From Lachnospiraceae bacterium (GTDB lineage: Bacteria; Bacillota; Clostridia; Lachnospirales; Lachnospiraceae): a stretch of DNA of 64,000 nt. The stretch's first letter is position 1. Each line of letters starts with the position of its first letter. The translations under genes were made by a program, and so were the position numbers. The notes beneath the pieces are model-generated. The model was given only the letters and a program-made list of their open reading frames with translations. It was not told where the DNA came from and ran no database searches. Shown piece after piece: positions 34,963 to 44,532 of this stretch. The stretch is taken from the NCBI GenBank assembly GCA_910575075.1, contig CAJTCY010000008.1, forward strand, positions 64,501 through 128,500, in the 5' to 3' direction.

Positions 34963-36309
34963 TTAAAGCCTCTTTAACAATTCTTCTCTCTCTGCCTCAA
35001 AACCAGGTTTTCCAAGCAAGGCAAACATATTGCGCTTATAACTTTCCACACCTGGCTGGTTAAATGGATTTACTCCCAGAAGATATCCGCTGACACCACA
35101 GGCAAACTCAAAGAAATAGAACAATTGTCCCAGATAGAATTCATTCTGCTCCGGAATCTTCACCATAAGATTAGGAACATTTCCATCCGTATGTGCCAGA
35201 ATGGTTCCATTCATTGCACTCTTATTTACAAAGTCCATATCTTTTCCTGCAAGATAATTTAAACCATCTAAATCTACCGGCTCTTCTTTGAGCTCTACTT
35301 TGCTGCGTGATTTTTCCACATTTAGTACAGTCTCAAACATAATACGGGCTCCGTCCTGAATAAACTGTCCCATAGAATGAAGGTCTGTTGTCAAATCCAC
35401 AGATGCAGGGAAAATACCTTTCTGATCTTTTCCTTCACTCTCGCCGTAAAGCTGTTTCCACCACTCTGAAATATAGTGAATGCTTGGCTCATAGTTGGCA
35501 AGAACCTCCACCTGCTTGCCTTTTCTCAGCAGAATATTGCGGACTGCCGCATACTGCATAGCGTCATTATCTGCAAAACTTTTATTTAAAGCCAGTTCTC
35601 TTCCAGATGCTGCGCCCTCCATCAGTTTGTCAATATCAGCTCCGCTGACAGCAATTGGAAGCAGTCCCACTGCGGTTAATACAGAGAATCTTCCTCCCAC
35701 ATCATCTGGCACAACAAAACTTTCATATCCTTCTTCTGTCGCAAGATTTTTCAAAGCTCCTCTCGCCTTATCCGTGGTAGCATAAATTCTCTTAGCGGCT
35801 TCTTCCTTACCATATTTCTTCTCCAGCATTTCTTTGAATACCCGGAATGCAATCGCCGGCTCTGTGGTAGTGCCTGATTTTGAAATAATATTTACTGAGA
35901 AATCACGGTCACCGATAACATCAATCAAACCTGCCAGATAATTGCTGCTGATACTGTTTCCGGCATAATAAATTTCTGGTGTTTTGCGAACCTCTTTTGA
36001 CACATTATTATAAAATCCATGCCTTAAGAATTCTATAGCGGCTCTTGCACCCAGGTAAGAACCTCCGATACCAATTACAACCAGTACTTCTGAATCACTC
36101 TGAATTTTAGCTGCTGCCTTTTTGATCCGTTCAAACTCTTCTTTATCATAATCTACCGGAAGATCCAGCCATCCCAAAAAATCATTCCCTGCTCCTTTTT
36201 TTGAAACAAGCAACTCTTTGGCATCTTCCACTAATTTTGTCATATAAGATATCTCTTCCTGACTGATAAAACCGGCACATTTTCCATAATCAAACGTTAC
36301 TTTTTCCAT
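34963..36309 (-). CDS. pgi: glucose-6-phosphate isomerase
   Basis: A 448-residue enzyme interconverting glucose-6-phosphate and fructose-6-phosphate. The ATG at 36309 follows AAGGAGTGGAAATC. It shows [19 protein letters not shown], the SIS-type [42 protein letters not shown] with the PGI signature, and the second signature [32 protein letters not shown] carrying the catalytic Lys. Length is that of the short Firmicute form. Confidence 0.97.
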   Translation of the reverse strand: MEKVTFDYGKCAGFISQEEISYMTKLVEDAKELLVSKKGAGNDFLGWLDLPVDYDKEEFERIKKAAAKIQSDSEVLVVIGIGGSYLGARAAIEFLRHGFYNNVSKEVRKTPEIYYAGNSISSNYLAGLIDVIGDRDFSVNIISKSGTTTEPAIAFRVFKEMLEKKYGKEEAAKRIYATTDKARGALKNLATEEGYESFVVPDDVGGRFSVLTAVGLLPIAVSGADIDKLMEGAASGRELALNKSFADNDAMQYAAVRNILLRKGKQVEVLANYEPSIHYISEWWKQLYGESEGKDQKGIFPASVDLTTDLHSMGQFIQDGARIMFETVLNVEKSRSKVELKEEPVDLDGLNYLAGKDMDFVNKSAMNGTILAHTDGNVPNLMVKIPEQNEFYLGQLFYFFEFACGVSGYLLGVNPFNQPGVESYKRNMFALLGKPGFEAEREELLKRL

Positions 36310-36442
36310 GATTTCCACTCCTTTGTCCATAAATTTGTCACAATTTTCCTTTACAGGATAAGTGTAGCAAATCTCCTGCATTTAGTCAATGATTCTGAGA
36401 TTTGAGTTTCCTCATTTTGCAATTACCATATGCCAAAAAGAT

Positions 36443-36548
36443 GGAGCTGCCGCACTAAGATAAATTACACGCATAGATTCATTCAAAGGTTTTGCCGTTT
36501 TAGCGGCAAAACTTTTGGAATGAGTGAATATATCAGTGAAGCAGCCCC
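36443..36548. repeat. 106-bp nested inverted repeat
   Basis: GGAGCTGC at 36443 pairs with GCAGCCCC at 36541, and GTTTTGCCG at 36489 pairs with CGGCAAAAC at 36504, with ATTCATTC/GAATGAGT between. The whole stretch can fold into one long imperfect hairpin. It occupies the 36310-36696 gap, which has no gene. Confidence 0.6.
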
Positions 36549-36696
36549 AAACTAATTACACGAAACTGCATCTGGAAAATTCGTTTTCCCCATACGGTCT
36601 ACATGCAATTGCTTCCCGCCTCCTAAGACGGCAATGACTTCTGGTACTAAAATTATAACAAAAATAATAAGGAAATTTGAATTTTCAGATAAGGCA

Positions 36697-37029
36697 TCAC
36701 GAGAAATATTCCTGTAATACGGCGTTAAATACCTCTTCCTCCTGCTTTCTGCGTTCTAGCTCCATCTGCTCATTTTCTTCCTCTGCACCAGCACTCCGCA
36801 CAGGTTCTTGGCGAACATTTGTTTCTTCGGTTTTCTGAGGTTCTTCCTGCAAAATCACATCAAAATATGCCTGTATATTTTCTGTGATACTTCCAAGACT
36901 TCGATTCAGCCTTTTTATCTGTCTTAAAATCCTTGCCAGGAAAATCAGCACAATCAAGCTCATCAAAATAAGGGCTGCTTCTGTCAGGATCTCATTGTAG
37001 TTCTGTAAAAAATTCATTATTTTTTCCAT
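36697..37029 (-). CDS. small membrane-anchored protein with acidic tail
   Basis: A 110-residue protein; ATG at 37029 follows AGGAGGACATGCTAT. One membrane segment at about 15-33 (ILTEAALILMSLIVLIFLARIL) is followed by a basic helix, a polar coiled-coil-like region and a Glu-rich tail (EEENEQMELERRKQEEE). Topology suggests a cytoplasmic tail. The family is not recognised. It is divergent from murG. Confidence 0.6.
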   Translation of the reverse strand: MEKIMNFLQNYNEILTEAALILMSLIVLIFLARILRQIKRLNRSLGSITENIQAYFDVILQEEPQKTEETNVRQEPVRSAGAEEENEQMELERRKQEEEVFNAVLQEYFS

Positions 37030-37141
37030 ATAGCATGTCCTCCTTCCTAACTGTTATTATAAATATTATTTTCTGTTCTGTGAAGTAGGCTGGAACCTTT
37101 TTTCACCGCATGTTTCGCCTGTATTCGACCTGGAATTCCCC

Positions 37142-37169
37142 TTGACTTTTCTGGGGAACAGTATAAGAT
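37142..37169 (+). promoter_or_regulatory. murG promoter
   Basis: TTGACT at 37142-37147 and TAAGAT at 37164-37169 with a 16-bp spacer, 66 bp before the ATG at 37236. Confidence 0.5.
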
Positions 37170-37235
37170 AGAAATAGCACAAAATTACCATATTCCATAT
37201 TAGGTTTATGGAAAACACATAGAATGGAGGAAAAC

Positions 37236-38306
37236 ATGAAACGAATCGTCTTAACGGGCGGCGGAACCGCCGGCCACGTCACCCCAAACATTGCCCTGCT
37301 TCCCCGTCTGAAAGAACTGGGATATGATATACATTACATTGGCTCCTATGACGGAATAGAACATAAGCTGATAGAACAGTATCACATTCCCTACTATGGA
37401 ATTTCCTCTGGCAAGCTCCGCCGGTACTTCGACTGGAAGAATTTCTCAGATCCCTTCAAAGTTTTGAAAGGTTATGGACAGGCACATACTCTTCTGAAAA
37501 AACTAAAACCAGACGTGGTATTTTCCAAAGGAGGATTTGTTTCTGTTCCTGTCGTGATGGCAGCAAAACACCGGAAAATACCGGCAATTATTCACGAATC
37601 AGATATTACTCCGGGACTTGCCAACAAACTTGCCATTCCCCATGCCAGCAAGGTATGCTGTAATTTTCCAGAAACTTTAAAATACCTTCCAACAGAAAAA
37701 GCCGTACTCACTGGTTCCCCGATCCGCAGAGAACTGCTGTCCGGCAATCGTTTAAAAGGCCTCGACTGCTGCGGCTTTAAATCTGATAAACCTGTGATTC
37801 TCATAATGGGCGGAAGCAGCGGTTCCCAATTCATCAATGAAATTGTCCGAAGCATACTGCCAGATCTTTTAAAGACCTACCAGATACTTCATTTATGTGG
37901 GAAAAATAATCTGGATTCTTCTCTCAATAACACTGCTGGATATGCCCAAATGGAATATGCTAATCAGGAGTTAAGTGACTTGTTCGCAGCCACAGACCTT
38001 GTAATTTCAAGAGCAGGCGCCAACGCCATATGTGAATTGCTGGCACTGCGCAAACCCAGTATTTTGATTCCACTGTCTGCCAGCGCAAGCCGCGGAGACC
38101 AAATCTTAAATGCACGCTCTTTTGAGCAGCAGGGATACAGCATGGTTATCGAAGAAGAACAGTTAAACGGTCCCGTTCTGCTGGATGCCGTCCAGAAATT
38201 ATTCAAAGACCGCAGCAAATATATTCACGCCATGGAAAAAAGTGAGCTGCTTAACTCTGTGGAAACTGTAGTTCAGCTAATAGAACAGGCCGCCAAAACT
38301 ACGTGA
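37236..38306 (+). CDS. murG: UDP-GlcNAc:undecaprenyl-PP-MurNAc-pentapeptide GlcNAc transferase
   Basis: A 356-residue GT-B glycosyltransferase making lipid II. The ATG at 37236 follows GGAGGAAAAC. It shows the N-terminal loop [48 protein letters not shown], the second G loop [15 protein letters not shown], and the nucleotide-binding [25 protein letters not shown]. It is a solitary plus-strand gene here, outside a division cluster. The variant GSSGSQ and HESD residues are typical of the Clostridial second MurG type. Confidence 0.93.
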   Translation: MKRIVLTGGGTAGHVTPNIALLPRLKELGYDIHYIGSYDGIEHKLIEQYHIPYYGISSGKLRRYFDWKNFSDPFKVLKGYGQAHTLLKKLKPDVVFSKGGFVSVPVVMAAKHRKIPAIIHESDITPGLANKLAIPHASKVCCNFPETLKYLPTEKAVLTGSPIRRELLSGNRLKGLDCCGFKSDKPVILIMGGSSGSQFINEIVRSILPDLLKTYQILHLCGKNNLDSSLNNTAGYAQMEYANQELSDLFAATDLVISRAGANAICELLALRKPSILIPLSASASRGDQILNARSFEQQGYSMVIEEEQLNGPVLLDAVQKLFKDRSKYIHAMEKSELLNSVETVVQLIEQAAKTT

Positions 38307-38340
38307 CAGTTTTGAACGAATACATAAGTGCAAGAAAAAA

Positions 38341-38410
38341 GAATTCGTTTTACGCATTCTCCGCGCGTGAGCGGGCTGCGAAGCAGCAACTTCTTCTCCG
38401 CGAACTGCGC
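38341..38410. repeat. dispersed palindromic repeat, copy 2
   Basis: Partner of 29041-29110. It keeps the GAATTCG/CGCATTC head, the CCGCG ends and the GCTGCGAAGCAGC inner hairpin. It lies just after murG. Confidence 0.65.
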
Positions 38411-38433
38411 ATAAATATTTTTTAGGAAAGATA

Positions 38434-38466
38434 CTTTCACACTTTAGCGTGGCAAGGTCTTTCCTA
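38434..38466 (+). repeat. dispersed 33-bp hairpin repeat, copy 2
   Basis: Partner of 34814-34846. Here it is enclosed by AGGAAAGA (38424-38431) and TCTTTCCT (38458-38465), giving a longer stem. Confidence 0.6.
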
Positions 38467-38473
38467 ATAAGAT

Positions 38474-38517
38474 AAAAAACTGCCATACCTTTGATTTCTC
38501 AATCACGGATACGGCAG
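38474..38517 (-). terminator. terminator of the HIT gene
   Basis: On the minus strand CTGCCGTATCC and GGTATGGCAG pair and are followed by six T residues, about 45 bp after the HIT stop. Confidence 0.8.
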
Positions 38518-38561
38518 CTAATTAGTTATATTGGTTATATTGATATTTATTCAGATGCTTA

Positions 38562-38978
38562 TTACTGTTTCAGCTTCTTGTATATCTCTTCCAATTCTTC
38601 CGAAGATAATTCTAAATGATTCCAGCACAGTTTATCCTCATTTCCATCCTGAACATATCTTGGAATCAAATGCATATGAAAATGAAATACTGTCTGACCG
38701 GCAGCTTCACCATTATTCTGTACAATATTAAACCCATCACATTTCAGGATTTCTGTCATATGCCCTGCCAGTCTCTTGGCAAGAATCATCACACGTCCCG
38801 CCGTATCCTCCGGCATTTCATACAAATTTGCATAATGCTCCTTGGGAATAATCAGGGCATGTCCCCTGGTAGCCGGACTGATATCAAGAATCACACGGAA
38901 CTCTTCATCCTCATAAATGGTCTTTGAAGGAATTTCGCCTCCAGAAATCTTACAGAAAATACAATTTGAATCTCTCAT
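38562..38978 (-). CDS. HIT-family nucleotide hydrolase/transferase
   Basis: A 138-residue protein from the ATG at 38978 (GGGAGG upstream). NCIFCKISGGEIPSKTIYEDEEF at the start carries the Cys pair often binding Zn, and the histidine triad is HFHMHLIP (about residues 98-105) with the nucleophilic middle His. Such proteins hydrolyse AMP or ADP adducts of lysine and other amines (HinT type). Length and motifs are complete. Confidence 0.93.
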   Translation of the reverse strand: MRDSNCIFCKISGGEIPSKTIYEDEEFRVILDISPATRGHALIIPKEHYANLYEMPEDTAGRVMILAKRLAGHMTEILKCDGFNIVQNNGEAAGQTVFHFHMHLIPRYVQDGNEDKLCWNHLELSSEELEEIYKKLKQ

Positions 38979-38997
38979 CTTCATCCTCCCTGCTTCA

Positions 38998-39990
38998 TTA
39001 AGTAAAAATAAATATCTGATCTAACATCTTGAGCGTCTTAAAATTTCCCTTCGCCGTCATCTCACCTGTCATAAATGCTCTCTGGAACGTCATTCTTCCC
39101 TTGATGATATTATCCATCACAGCAGTTGTCAGTTTCGTATATACATCAACTTTTTCATTCTGGCCATAATGAATCTGAATCTCCTCATTGTGTATTTCCA
39201 CAGACAAAGGCTTTTTCTTTCCTTCAATCATAAACAGATAATTTGCCGTGAAATCCTCCTGAGGCACGAAATGTGCTTCCAGCTCCACCAGATATGCCAT
39301 ATCTTCATCTTCTTCACTCTGTCCCAGCATATCCTTAAACATACTGCTCAGCTCTTGAATATCCTGTTTCTGCTTTTTAACATAGAGATCGTCCGCCACA
39401 TATTTTGACAGCTGTTCACTTTCCTGTGGTGTCAGTTCTAACTGCTGTGTCCGGAGTACAGATTGCTTTACCGCCTGGTTGCTGCTGGGAAGGCTTTTCT
39501 GTTTTTGCGAAATGGTCCGGTACAGATTTTCTGCTTTCTTCTCAATAATCACTGTATAATCATGATTCATTTCAAAGGAAACCAAATCCTCCACATATCC
39601 GCAAAGCCCGCTGCAAGGAAGTCCTCCTAAAATCTCCCAGGCATTTGCAAGAGCAATCTCTCCTTCGCGTTCCCCATATGTGGTAGACATAACAATAGGC
39701 TGCATGTAAGTAGCGCCTATCTTCTCTTTGTCCCCATAAAGCCAGCAGGCATCCAGGAACTGCTGCATATATCCGCCTATCCCAAGCCATTCCACCGTAG
39801 TCGCCAAAATAATGCCGTCTGCATCTTTAATGGTCTGAGGAAGCGTGGTAATACTGCTCTTATGTTCATAAATATTATAACGTTCCACTTCTACCCGAAG
39901 CTCAGTCAAAACTTCCTGCATCTTATTAACCACATACAGGGTGGGATCATCCAGAAGTCCGCGCCCTCCATAATAAATATTTACCTTCAT
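38998..39990 (-). CDS. flavodoxin-like / SCP2 fusion protein
   Basis: A 330-residue protein from the ATG at 39990 (GGAGG upstream). The N-terminal 160 residues are an NADPH-dependent FMN reductase-like domain (MKVNIYYGGRGLLDDPTLYVV, ILATTVEWLGIGGYMQQFLDACW, PIVMSTTYGEREGE). After a helical linker, about residues 230-330 form an SCP2 sterol-carrier-like domain (YLFMIEGKKKPLSVEIHNEEIQIHYG, then TTAVMDNIIKGRMTFQRAFMTGEMTAKGNFKTLKMLDQIF). The fusion suggests redox handling of a hydrophobic ligand; no substrate is known. Confidence 0.8.
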   Translation of the reverse strand: MKVNIYYGGRGLLDDPTLYVVNKMQEVLTELRVEVERYNIYEHKSSITTLPQTIKDADGIILATTVEWLGIGGYMQQFLDACWLYGDKEKIGATYMQPIVMSTTYGEREGEIALANAWEILGGLPCSGLCGYVEDLVSFEMNHDYTVIIEKKAENLYRTISQKQKSLPSSNQAVKQSVLRTQQLELTPQESEQLSKYVADDLYVKKQKQDIQELSSMFKDMLGQSEEDEDMAYLVELEAHFVPQEDFTANYLFMIEGKKKPLSVEIHNEEIQIHYGQNEKVDVYTKLTTAVMDNIIKGRMTFQRAFMTGEMTAKGNFKTLKMLDQIFIFT

Positions 39991-40077
39991 TGCAAAAGCC
40001 TCCATATTATTCAATAACCATAGTATATAAATTTTTGGAGATAAAGTCAAATATCTTACCACTAAAAAGAATTTCCA

Positions 40078-41358
40078 TCAAGAAAAAACATACTCCTCTA
40101 TTCCAAAACGGACTCTGTCATTTTTGTTTAATTCCTGGGGCTGATGATATTCCAATTCCACATCGTTGATAAACGTACCATTGGTAGAGTTTAAGTCTTC
40201 AATAAAATACCTTTCTTCCTGTCTGATAATCCTTGCATGCAGGCGGCTGACTCCTTCTGCCAGAATTACCCCATCTACCTGTTCACAGTTTTTTCCCAGC
40301 AGGAAACTTTCACCTTCAATAATTATATCCTCGCATTGATGGTTTCCCTGATATTCCAGCTTTCCTATAAGATTATTCTCCTGTATAGCCAGGATTTCCG
40401 TAGGATGTACTTCAGGAACCTCTTCTTGTATTGTTATTTCCTGAAAAAACTGTTCCGACTGTCCCATTATCTTTTTCTTATGAAACCACATTTTCTCTTT
40501 CTGCCTAATTTTCTTCTTTGTCTTAGATAACTGCTCGTCTTTCTTGCAGCTTTTCAGAAAAGAATCGGCTATCTCGAAAGATTTAGGAATATAGTTTCCT
40601 ATCATTTCAAACACTTCAGACAGTTTTTCCCTCCAGTTTCCCAGTTTTTTCTCTTGTGCTGGCTGCGGCTGCGAATATTGATTTTCCTGTTCCCTATTTT
40701 CTTCTGTTTTACTGCTCGTATGCACTTTTTCCTCTTGATTTCCTTCCTCTTTCATTTTATCCTCGTCCCTGACTGGCTGCTTCTCACTGAGAACAGATTC
40801 CAATAATTTTCGAATATTTACATTATCCTCAATACATAACTGGTATATTTTATATCCCAATTCCACCGCCTTTTGATCCTGATGATCAATTTTCCTCAAA
40901 AGCTGTTCCATACAGCTTCGAAACGCTTCTGGAAGATTCTTTTCATAAAATGGAAGATATGTAAATTGAAAACTTCCATTTTCAAGATTTATATAAATAA
41001 ATTCCAAATCCAGGCATATTCCGCTTTCCCTCAGCAAATATTCTGACAGACTGACACATACATTCTGAATGGAAAACAGTAGTTTCTGTAAATGACTGCA
41101 TCCCAGTTTTTGACCCGATAAATAATCCGCAATCTGCTGCCTTCCGCTGATATCGTACAAGTACCTGCTGTTTTTATCTGATGCAGAAACACACACGTTC
41201 AGCAGCTCCGGAATTCTGCAATGTTCCAACATCAGCAGTTCATACCGCTCCAGTACCTGTTCCTGTGTGTCTACGCACATATAACTCTTATTGAGATTTT
41301 TTCGATAAGTTACCTCCACTTTTCGTTTCTCCCTTCGTTTTATTCTGTTCTCAGGCAT
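40078..41358 (-). CDS. FHA-domain protein of the Tad locus (DUF6382-like N-terminus)
   Basis: A 426-residue protein. The ATG at 41358 lies in the last codons of the preceding TadE-like gene. About residues 1-190 match the DUF6382 type seen with FHA domains in Clostridia (LNKSYMCVDTQEQVLERYELLMLEH, YLYDISGRQQIADYL). A charged linker (about 200-320) follows, then a C-terminal FHA domain (LLGKNCEQVDGVILAEGVSRLHARI, DLNSTNGTFIND) with the phosphothreonine-binding Ser-Arg-x-His and Asn residues. It should read Ser/Thr phosphorylation, perhaps controlling pilus assembly. It is last in the operon. Confidence 0.85.
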   Translation of the reverse strand: MPENRIKRREKRKVEVTYRKNLNKSYMCVDTQEQVLERYELLMLEHCRIPELLNVCVSASDKNSRYLYDISGRQQIADYLSGQKLGCSHLQKLLFSIQNVCVSLSEYLLRESGICLDLEFIYINLENGSFQFTYLPFYEKNLPEAFRSCMEQLLRKIDHQDQKAVELGYKIYQLCIEDNVNIRKLLESVLSEKQPVRDEDKMKEEGNQEEKVHTSSKTEENREQENQYSQPQPAQEKKLGNWREKLSEVFEMIGNYIPKSFEIADSFLKSCKKDEQLSKTKKKIRQKEKMWFHKKKIMGQSEQFFQEITIQEEVPEVHPTEILAIQENNLIGKLEYQGNHQCEDIIIEGESFLLGKNCEQVDGVILAEGVSRLHARIIRQEERYFIEDLNSTNGTFINDVELEYHQPQELNKNDRVRFGIEEYVFS

Positions 41359-41596
41359 CTGCGAAACCACTAAGTTCTTTTAACAGCTCACGTTTCCGAA
41401 ATTCTTCTGCCGGATAAAATTCTTCCCACATTTCCTGGTTATTTATATGTTTTACTGTCTCCAAATACAGAAAAATCCCTTTTTCCATAATCCAGAATGT
41501 ACAGAGCAAAACCAGCGGAAATATAATTGCAGCCTCCAGCGTAAAACTTCCTCTCATGTTTTCAGTAAACGATACATGAATATTTATTCTCTCCAT
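41351..41596 (-). CDS. TadE-like pseudopilin
   Basis: An 81-residue protein (ATG at 41596, AGGGGG upstream). It has the class III prepilin-like leader RGSFTLEAAIIFPLVLLCTFWIMEKG: a processing site before a Phe/Glu at +5, then one membrane segment. The length is short for TadE. It would be cleaved by a prepilin peptidase of the locus and serve as a minor pilus subunit. Confidence 0.75.
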   Translation of the reverse strand: MERINIHVSFTENMRGSFTLEAAIIFPLVLLCTFWIMEKGIFLYLETVKHINNQEMWEEFYPAEEFRKRELLKELSGFADA

Positions 41597-41598
41597 TT

Positions 41599-42018
41599 TC
41601 AAATCCCCCTTACCAGCATGACAAGATAGGATACAAGAAGGAAGGGCACAAATGCAATCTCCTCTTTTCCTTTTTTCTTCTTTAAAACAAGCAATCCCAA
41701 AGACCAGATTGCCGCCAAAAACAGTCCTGTCATCAGAAGCTCCAAGTTTTCATATCCACCTAGATATACCCCTGTTACAACCAGAAGAATTCCATCTCCC
41801 ATTCCCACGCTTCCTCTGGTAACAAGGCTTATCAGTATCAAGACAGCTCCAATTACCATTCCCCAAAGAACACTGTAAATTGAACACACTGGCGCAAACA
41901 AATGAAACAGCAAGCCAACAATCCCAAACAGCAAAATATAAAACACAGTCAGTTCTCTTCGCCTCAAATCTTCCAGGCTGCACAACCCTAATAATCCTAA
42001 TACAACAAATTTCTGCAT
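41599..42018 (-). CDS. A24-family prepilin peptidase (second copy)
   Basis: A 139-residue integral membrane protease. ATG at 42018 follows GGAGAAAAGTC. Catalytic Asp residues sit in SLEDLRRRELT (about residue 14) and GSVGMGDGILL (GMGD, about 73), the GxGD pattern. About four membrane segments are visible. It is the minimal form without methylase domain. The same operon encodes another A24 peptidase at 49043. Confidence 0.85.
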   Translation of the reverse strand: MQKFVVLGLLGLCSLEDLRRRELTVFYILLFGIVGLLFHLFAPVCSIYSVLWGMVIGAVLILISLVTRGSVGMGDGILLVVTGVYLGGYENLELLMTGLFLAAIWSLGLLVLKKKKGKEEIAFVPFLLVSYLVMLVRGI

Positions 42019-42086
42019 GACTTTTCTCCTTATTCTGTAAACTAATGAAATCCTTCTTTTTTCCAGGATGCTGTTTGTCAAATGCA

Positions 42087-42923
42087 TCAGCTTCCTCCAC
42101 AACGTGAACAAGGTCTTTTGCCTCCAGCCTCCCTCTTTTTAACCATGTAAATTGTCCGTTTTAGTCCGCTGCAGTCAATCCGGTAATGGAAACGTTTCCC
42201 TTCCTCTGTCACATAAACAACAGCCCCTCTTTTCTGCCCTCGGGTACAGTGACCACATGCACTGTAATTATTTCCAGGTAATTTCAGCTTGGAAGCATTT
42301 AATGTCTTTACAGACAATTTTAAATGCGAGCAGACGCGGTTTTTATGATAAACACTCTGGTTTGGAGTTATAAATACCCATTCTTCTTTTTCACTGCCAC
42401 CTTCCCCTCGCTGATTTCCTGTCCAGCGGTGCATTCTGCAACTATCTGAGACTTTCATGGTTCGCTTTCCCCAAAAATGCAAAGGAATTTTCAGCTGATA
42501 TGTCACCAACACATCTATATATACGCTGTCAATCTTTGTTCCCTTCCAGGAAAAACCTGCCGCTTTCCCTTGTATCAGCGTCAGCATACAATTTTGCCTG
42601 ACAAGTTCCTGATAAAACGCTGCTTTTGCCAGATTTTCTACCGTTTTCTCAGATTCACTTCCAAGCAAAGCTTGATCTGCTACTGCCCGTTCCAGGGCAT
42701 TCTCGACTGTATACTGCACCTGCATCATCAAAAACAGAGATAGGACAGTGGCAGCAGCGAACAGGAATAACGGCAGAACCAGGGATGCCTCCAAGGTGAA
42801 GCTGCCTTTTTGGAGGGCATGAAAAAGTGCCTCCCCAGGGGAATAATTTCCCCTGTCTTTTTCTTTTACATCGTACTGCCTGAGAGAGATTTTTTTCTTT
42901 TCCTTTCTTATAATCTGAGGCAC
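42087..42923 (-). CDS. TadE-like protein with a Cys-rich C-terminal extension
   Basis: A 278-residue protein. After a basic N-terminus the pseudopilin leader KGSFTLEASLVLPLFLFAAATVLSLFLMM appears at about 39-67. About 70-180 is the usual TadE-like extracytoplasmic part. The last 85 residues contain six Cys in CSHLKLS, CGHC and CSGL/CSRCGG contexts, with HKNRVCSHL and HYRIDCSGL as two similar halves. That repeated His-x(n)-Cys design suggests a metal-binding or disulfide module. I do not know a name for the fusion. Confidence 0.75.
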   Translation of the reverse strand: MPQIIRKEKKKISLRQYDVKEKDRGNYSPGEALFHALQKGSFTLEASLVLPLFLFAAATVLSLFLMMQVQYTVENALERAVADQALLGSESEKTVENLAKAAFYQELVRQNCMLTLIQGKAAGFSWKGTKIDSVYIDVLVTYQLKIPLHFWGKRTMKVSDSCRMHRWTGNQRGEGGSEKEEWVFITPNQSVYHKNRVCSHLKLSVKTLNASKLKLPGNNYSACGHCTRGQKRGAVVYVTEEGKRFHYRIDCSGLKRTIYMVKKREAGGKRPCSRCGGS

Positions 42924-42971
42924 TTTTTCATGCCCTCCTTTCAGTATCAGTTTTATCTGATATTTATAGAA

Positions 42972-44525
42972 TTATTTCAAATAAAAATCTTTGCAGCTCT
43001 TCCGGAAATGATAATAATCCGTTTTTACCTTCACACCTGTTAAAAACCCCAAAAATAATGGCTGGGCACGGTAAAGCCCTTCTATCTGCATTCCGTGAAT
43101 CTGATGGTTCATTCGAAAAAAAGGATTCTCCTGACGAATATTGTGCTCAATCACATCCATGGCACGTAAAACTAAAATATCTTCTGGTACCAGCAGCAGA
43201 AGTACCTGAAGGTATTCCCGGTAATCAAGTCCCTGCTCTTGGTTTTGCGCCTGCTCCTTTTTTTCTTTTAAGACTTCCCCGCCCAATGAAACATCGCTTT
43301 TCCAGTCTGTAATTTGTTTTACCAGAGGAATCTTGCCTCCAGATAAAAGGCAACGCACATCCAAAATACTTTCAATATAACTCCACGCCAGTAAAATTCC
43401 AATCTGAACAGCCTGAATCAGTGGTGGAATTCCCGTAAAACCCACTGCCGCAGTCGCAATCTCCAGAGCTAATGCCTGTTTCTTTCCATCCTGCATAATT
43501 GTCGCAAAATTTCCTGCTTCACGGATCAGCAAAAGTTTTTTTACTGTTTTTTCAAGATTTTCCTGATCTGACGAATTGCCAGCTATGCAGTACTCCAGTT
43601 CATAATCCAGAGCATGTTCTTGGTCTTTTACCTTTCCTTCCCCTGTCTCACAGGAAAAATAGTAATTGAGGTACTGTAAAAACCATACCTTATCCAAAAT
43701 CCCGCCTCCCGGCAGTTCCAGGTTTCCCTGTGAAATGTTGCGCCGTCCCAAAGTATCCTGCAAAGAAATGAATTTTGCAGAAACCTCAGCAGGATTTTCC
43801 ACAACCAGGGGAAGAATTGCAGATTTTTTCAACAAATCTACAGAATCTACAGGATTTTCGGGCAAATCTTTTCTGGGAGCAAAAGCTTCCGGCTGATCTG
43901 GCTGAGTTTGCATTCCGTCTGATTCCTGATTGATATCTGCCGCTTCCTTCTTCTCCCACTCTTCTGCATCGCTCATAGCTTCTCTGGCAGAATCCCATTG
44001 TTTTTCCATATCCTCGCTTTTTTCAGCCATTCTCTCTCCTTCCTTCAATTTCTGTTTCAAGGCTTCTGCAGCCTTGAGCGCCAATTGTTCTTTGATCACT
44101 TTACATGCCTGCTTTTTAAAAGCGGCTCCCTGTTGATCTGTAGCCAGAGAATAAGCTGTAATTTCAAGATCCTGCAATGCTTTCTGATAGAAACCGTTTC
44201 CTTTCTGCTGCAAAATAGATTCTTCCATCATGCGCCCCTCCAGCAGCGCAAGGTCCAGTTCTTCCATGTCATTTCCTCCATCAAGAAATAATAAACGGTA
44301 ATTTTTCCAGAGATCTATTTGATATTCTCCAAGAGCAGATTCCAGTTTCAATAAAATATTCCGTTTAGCAGCACAATCAAGCGCCTGTACCCTTGCAGAT
44401 TCCAAAAGTGAGAAAAAAAAGGAAAAAACCAACGTTATGATCAGAGTAAGATACAGTGTCATACTGCCGCCCTCCCTGCGGCTTTTGCAATAGTATTTCT
44501 TATTTTTTTCCACCTTGCCTCTCAT
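42972..44525 (-). CDS. DUF5702-type TadG-like protein
   Basis: A 517-residue protein with a leader and single membrane helix near the N-terminus (GGSMTLYLTLIITLVFSFFFSLLESARVQAL) and a long extracytoplasmic region. It matches the DUF5702 proteins that occupy the TadG position in Clostridial Tad loci: an Ala-rich helical middle (about 130-200), an acidic linker, and a C-terminal domain ending GLYRAQPLFLGFLTGVKVKTDYY. A Met at residue 22 is an alternative start. Its likely role is a minor pilus or tip component. Confidence 0.8.
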   Translation of the reverse strand: MRGKVEKNKKYYCKSRREGGSMTLYLTLIITLVFSFFFSLLESARVQALDCAAKRNILLKLESALGEYQIDLWKNYRLLFLDGGNDMEELDLALLEGRMMEESILQQKGNGFYQKALQDLEITAYSLATDQQGAAFKKQACKVIKEQLALKAAEALKQKLKEGERMAEKSEDMEKQWDSAREAMSDAEEWEKKEAADINQESDGMQTQPDQPEAFAPRKDLPENPVDSVDLLKKSAILPLVVENPAEVSAKFISLQDTLGRRNISQGNLELPGGGILDKVWFLQYLNYYFSCETGEGKVKDQEHALDYELEYCIAGNSSDQENLEKTVKKLLLIREAGNFATIMQDGKKQALALEIATAAVGFTGIPPLIQAVQIGILLAWSYIESILDVRCLLSGGKIPLVKQITDWKSDVSLGGEVLKEKKEQAQNQEQGLDYREYLQVLLLLVPEDILVLRAMDVIEHNIRQENPFFRMNHQIHGMQIEGLYRAQPLFLGFLTGVKVKTDYYHFRKSCKDFYLK

Positions 44526-44532
44526 CCTTTGC

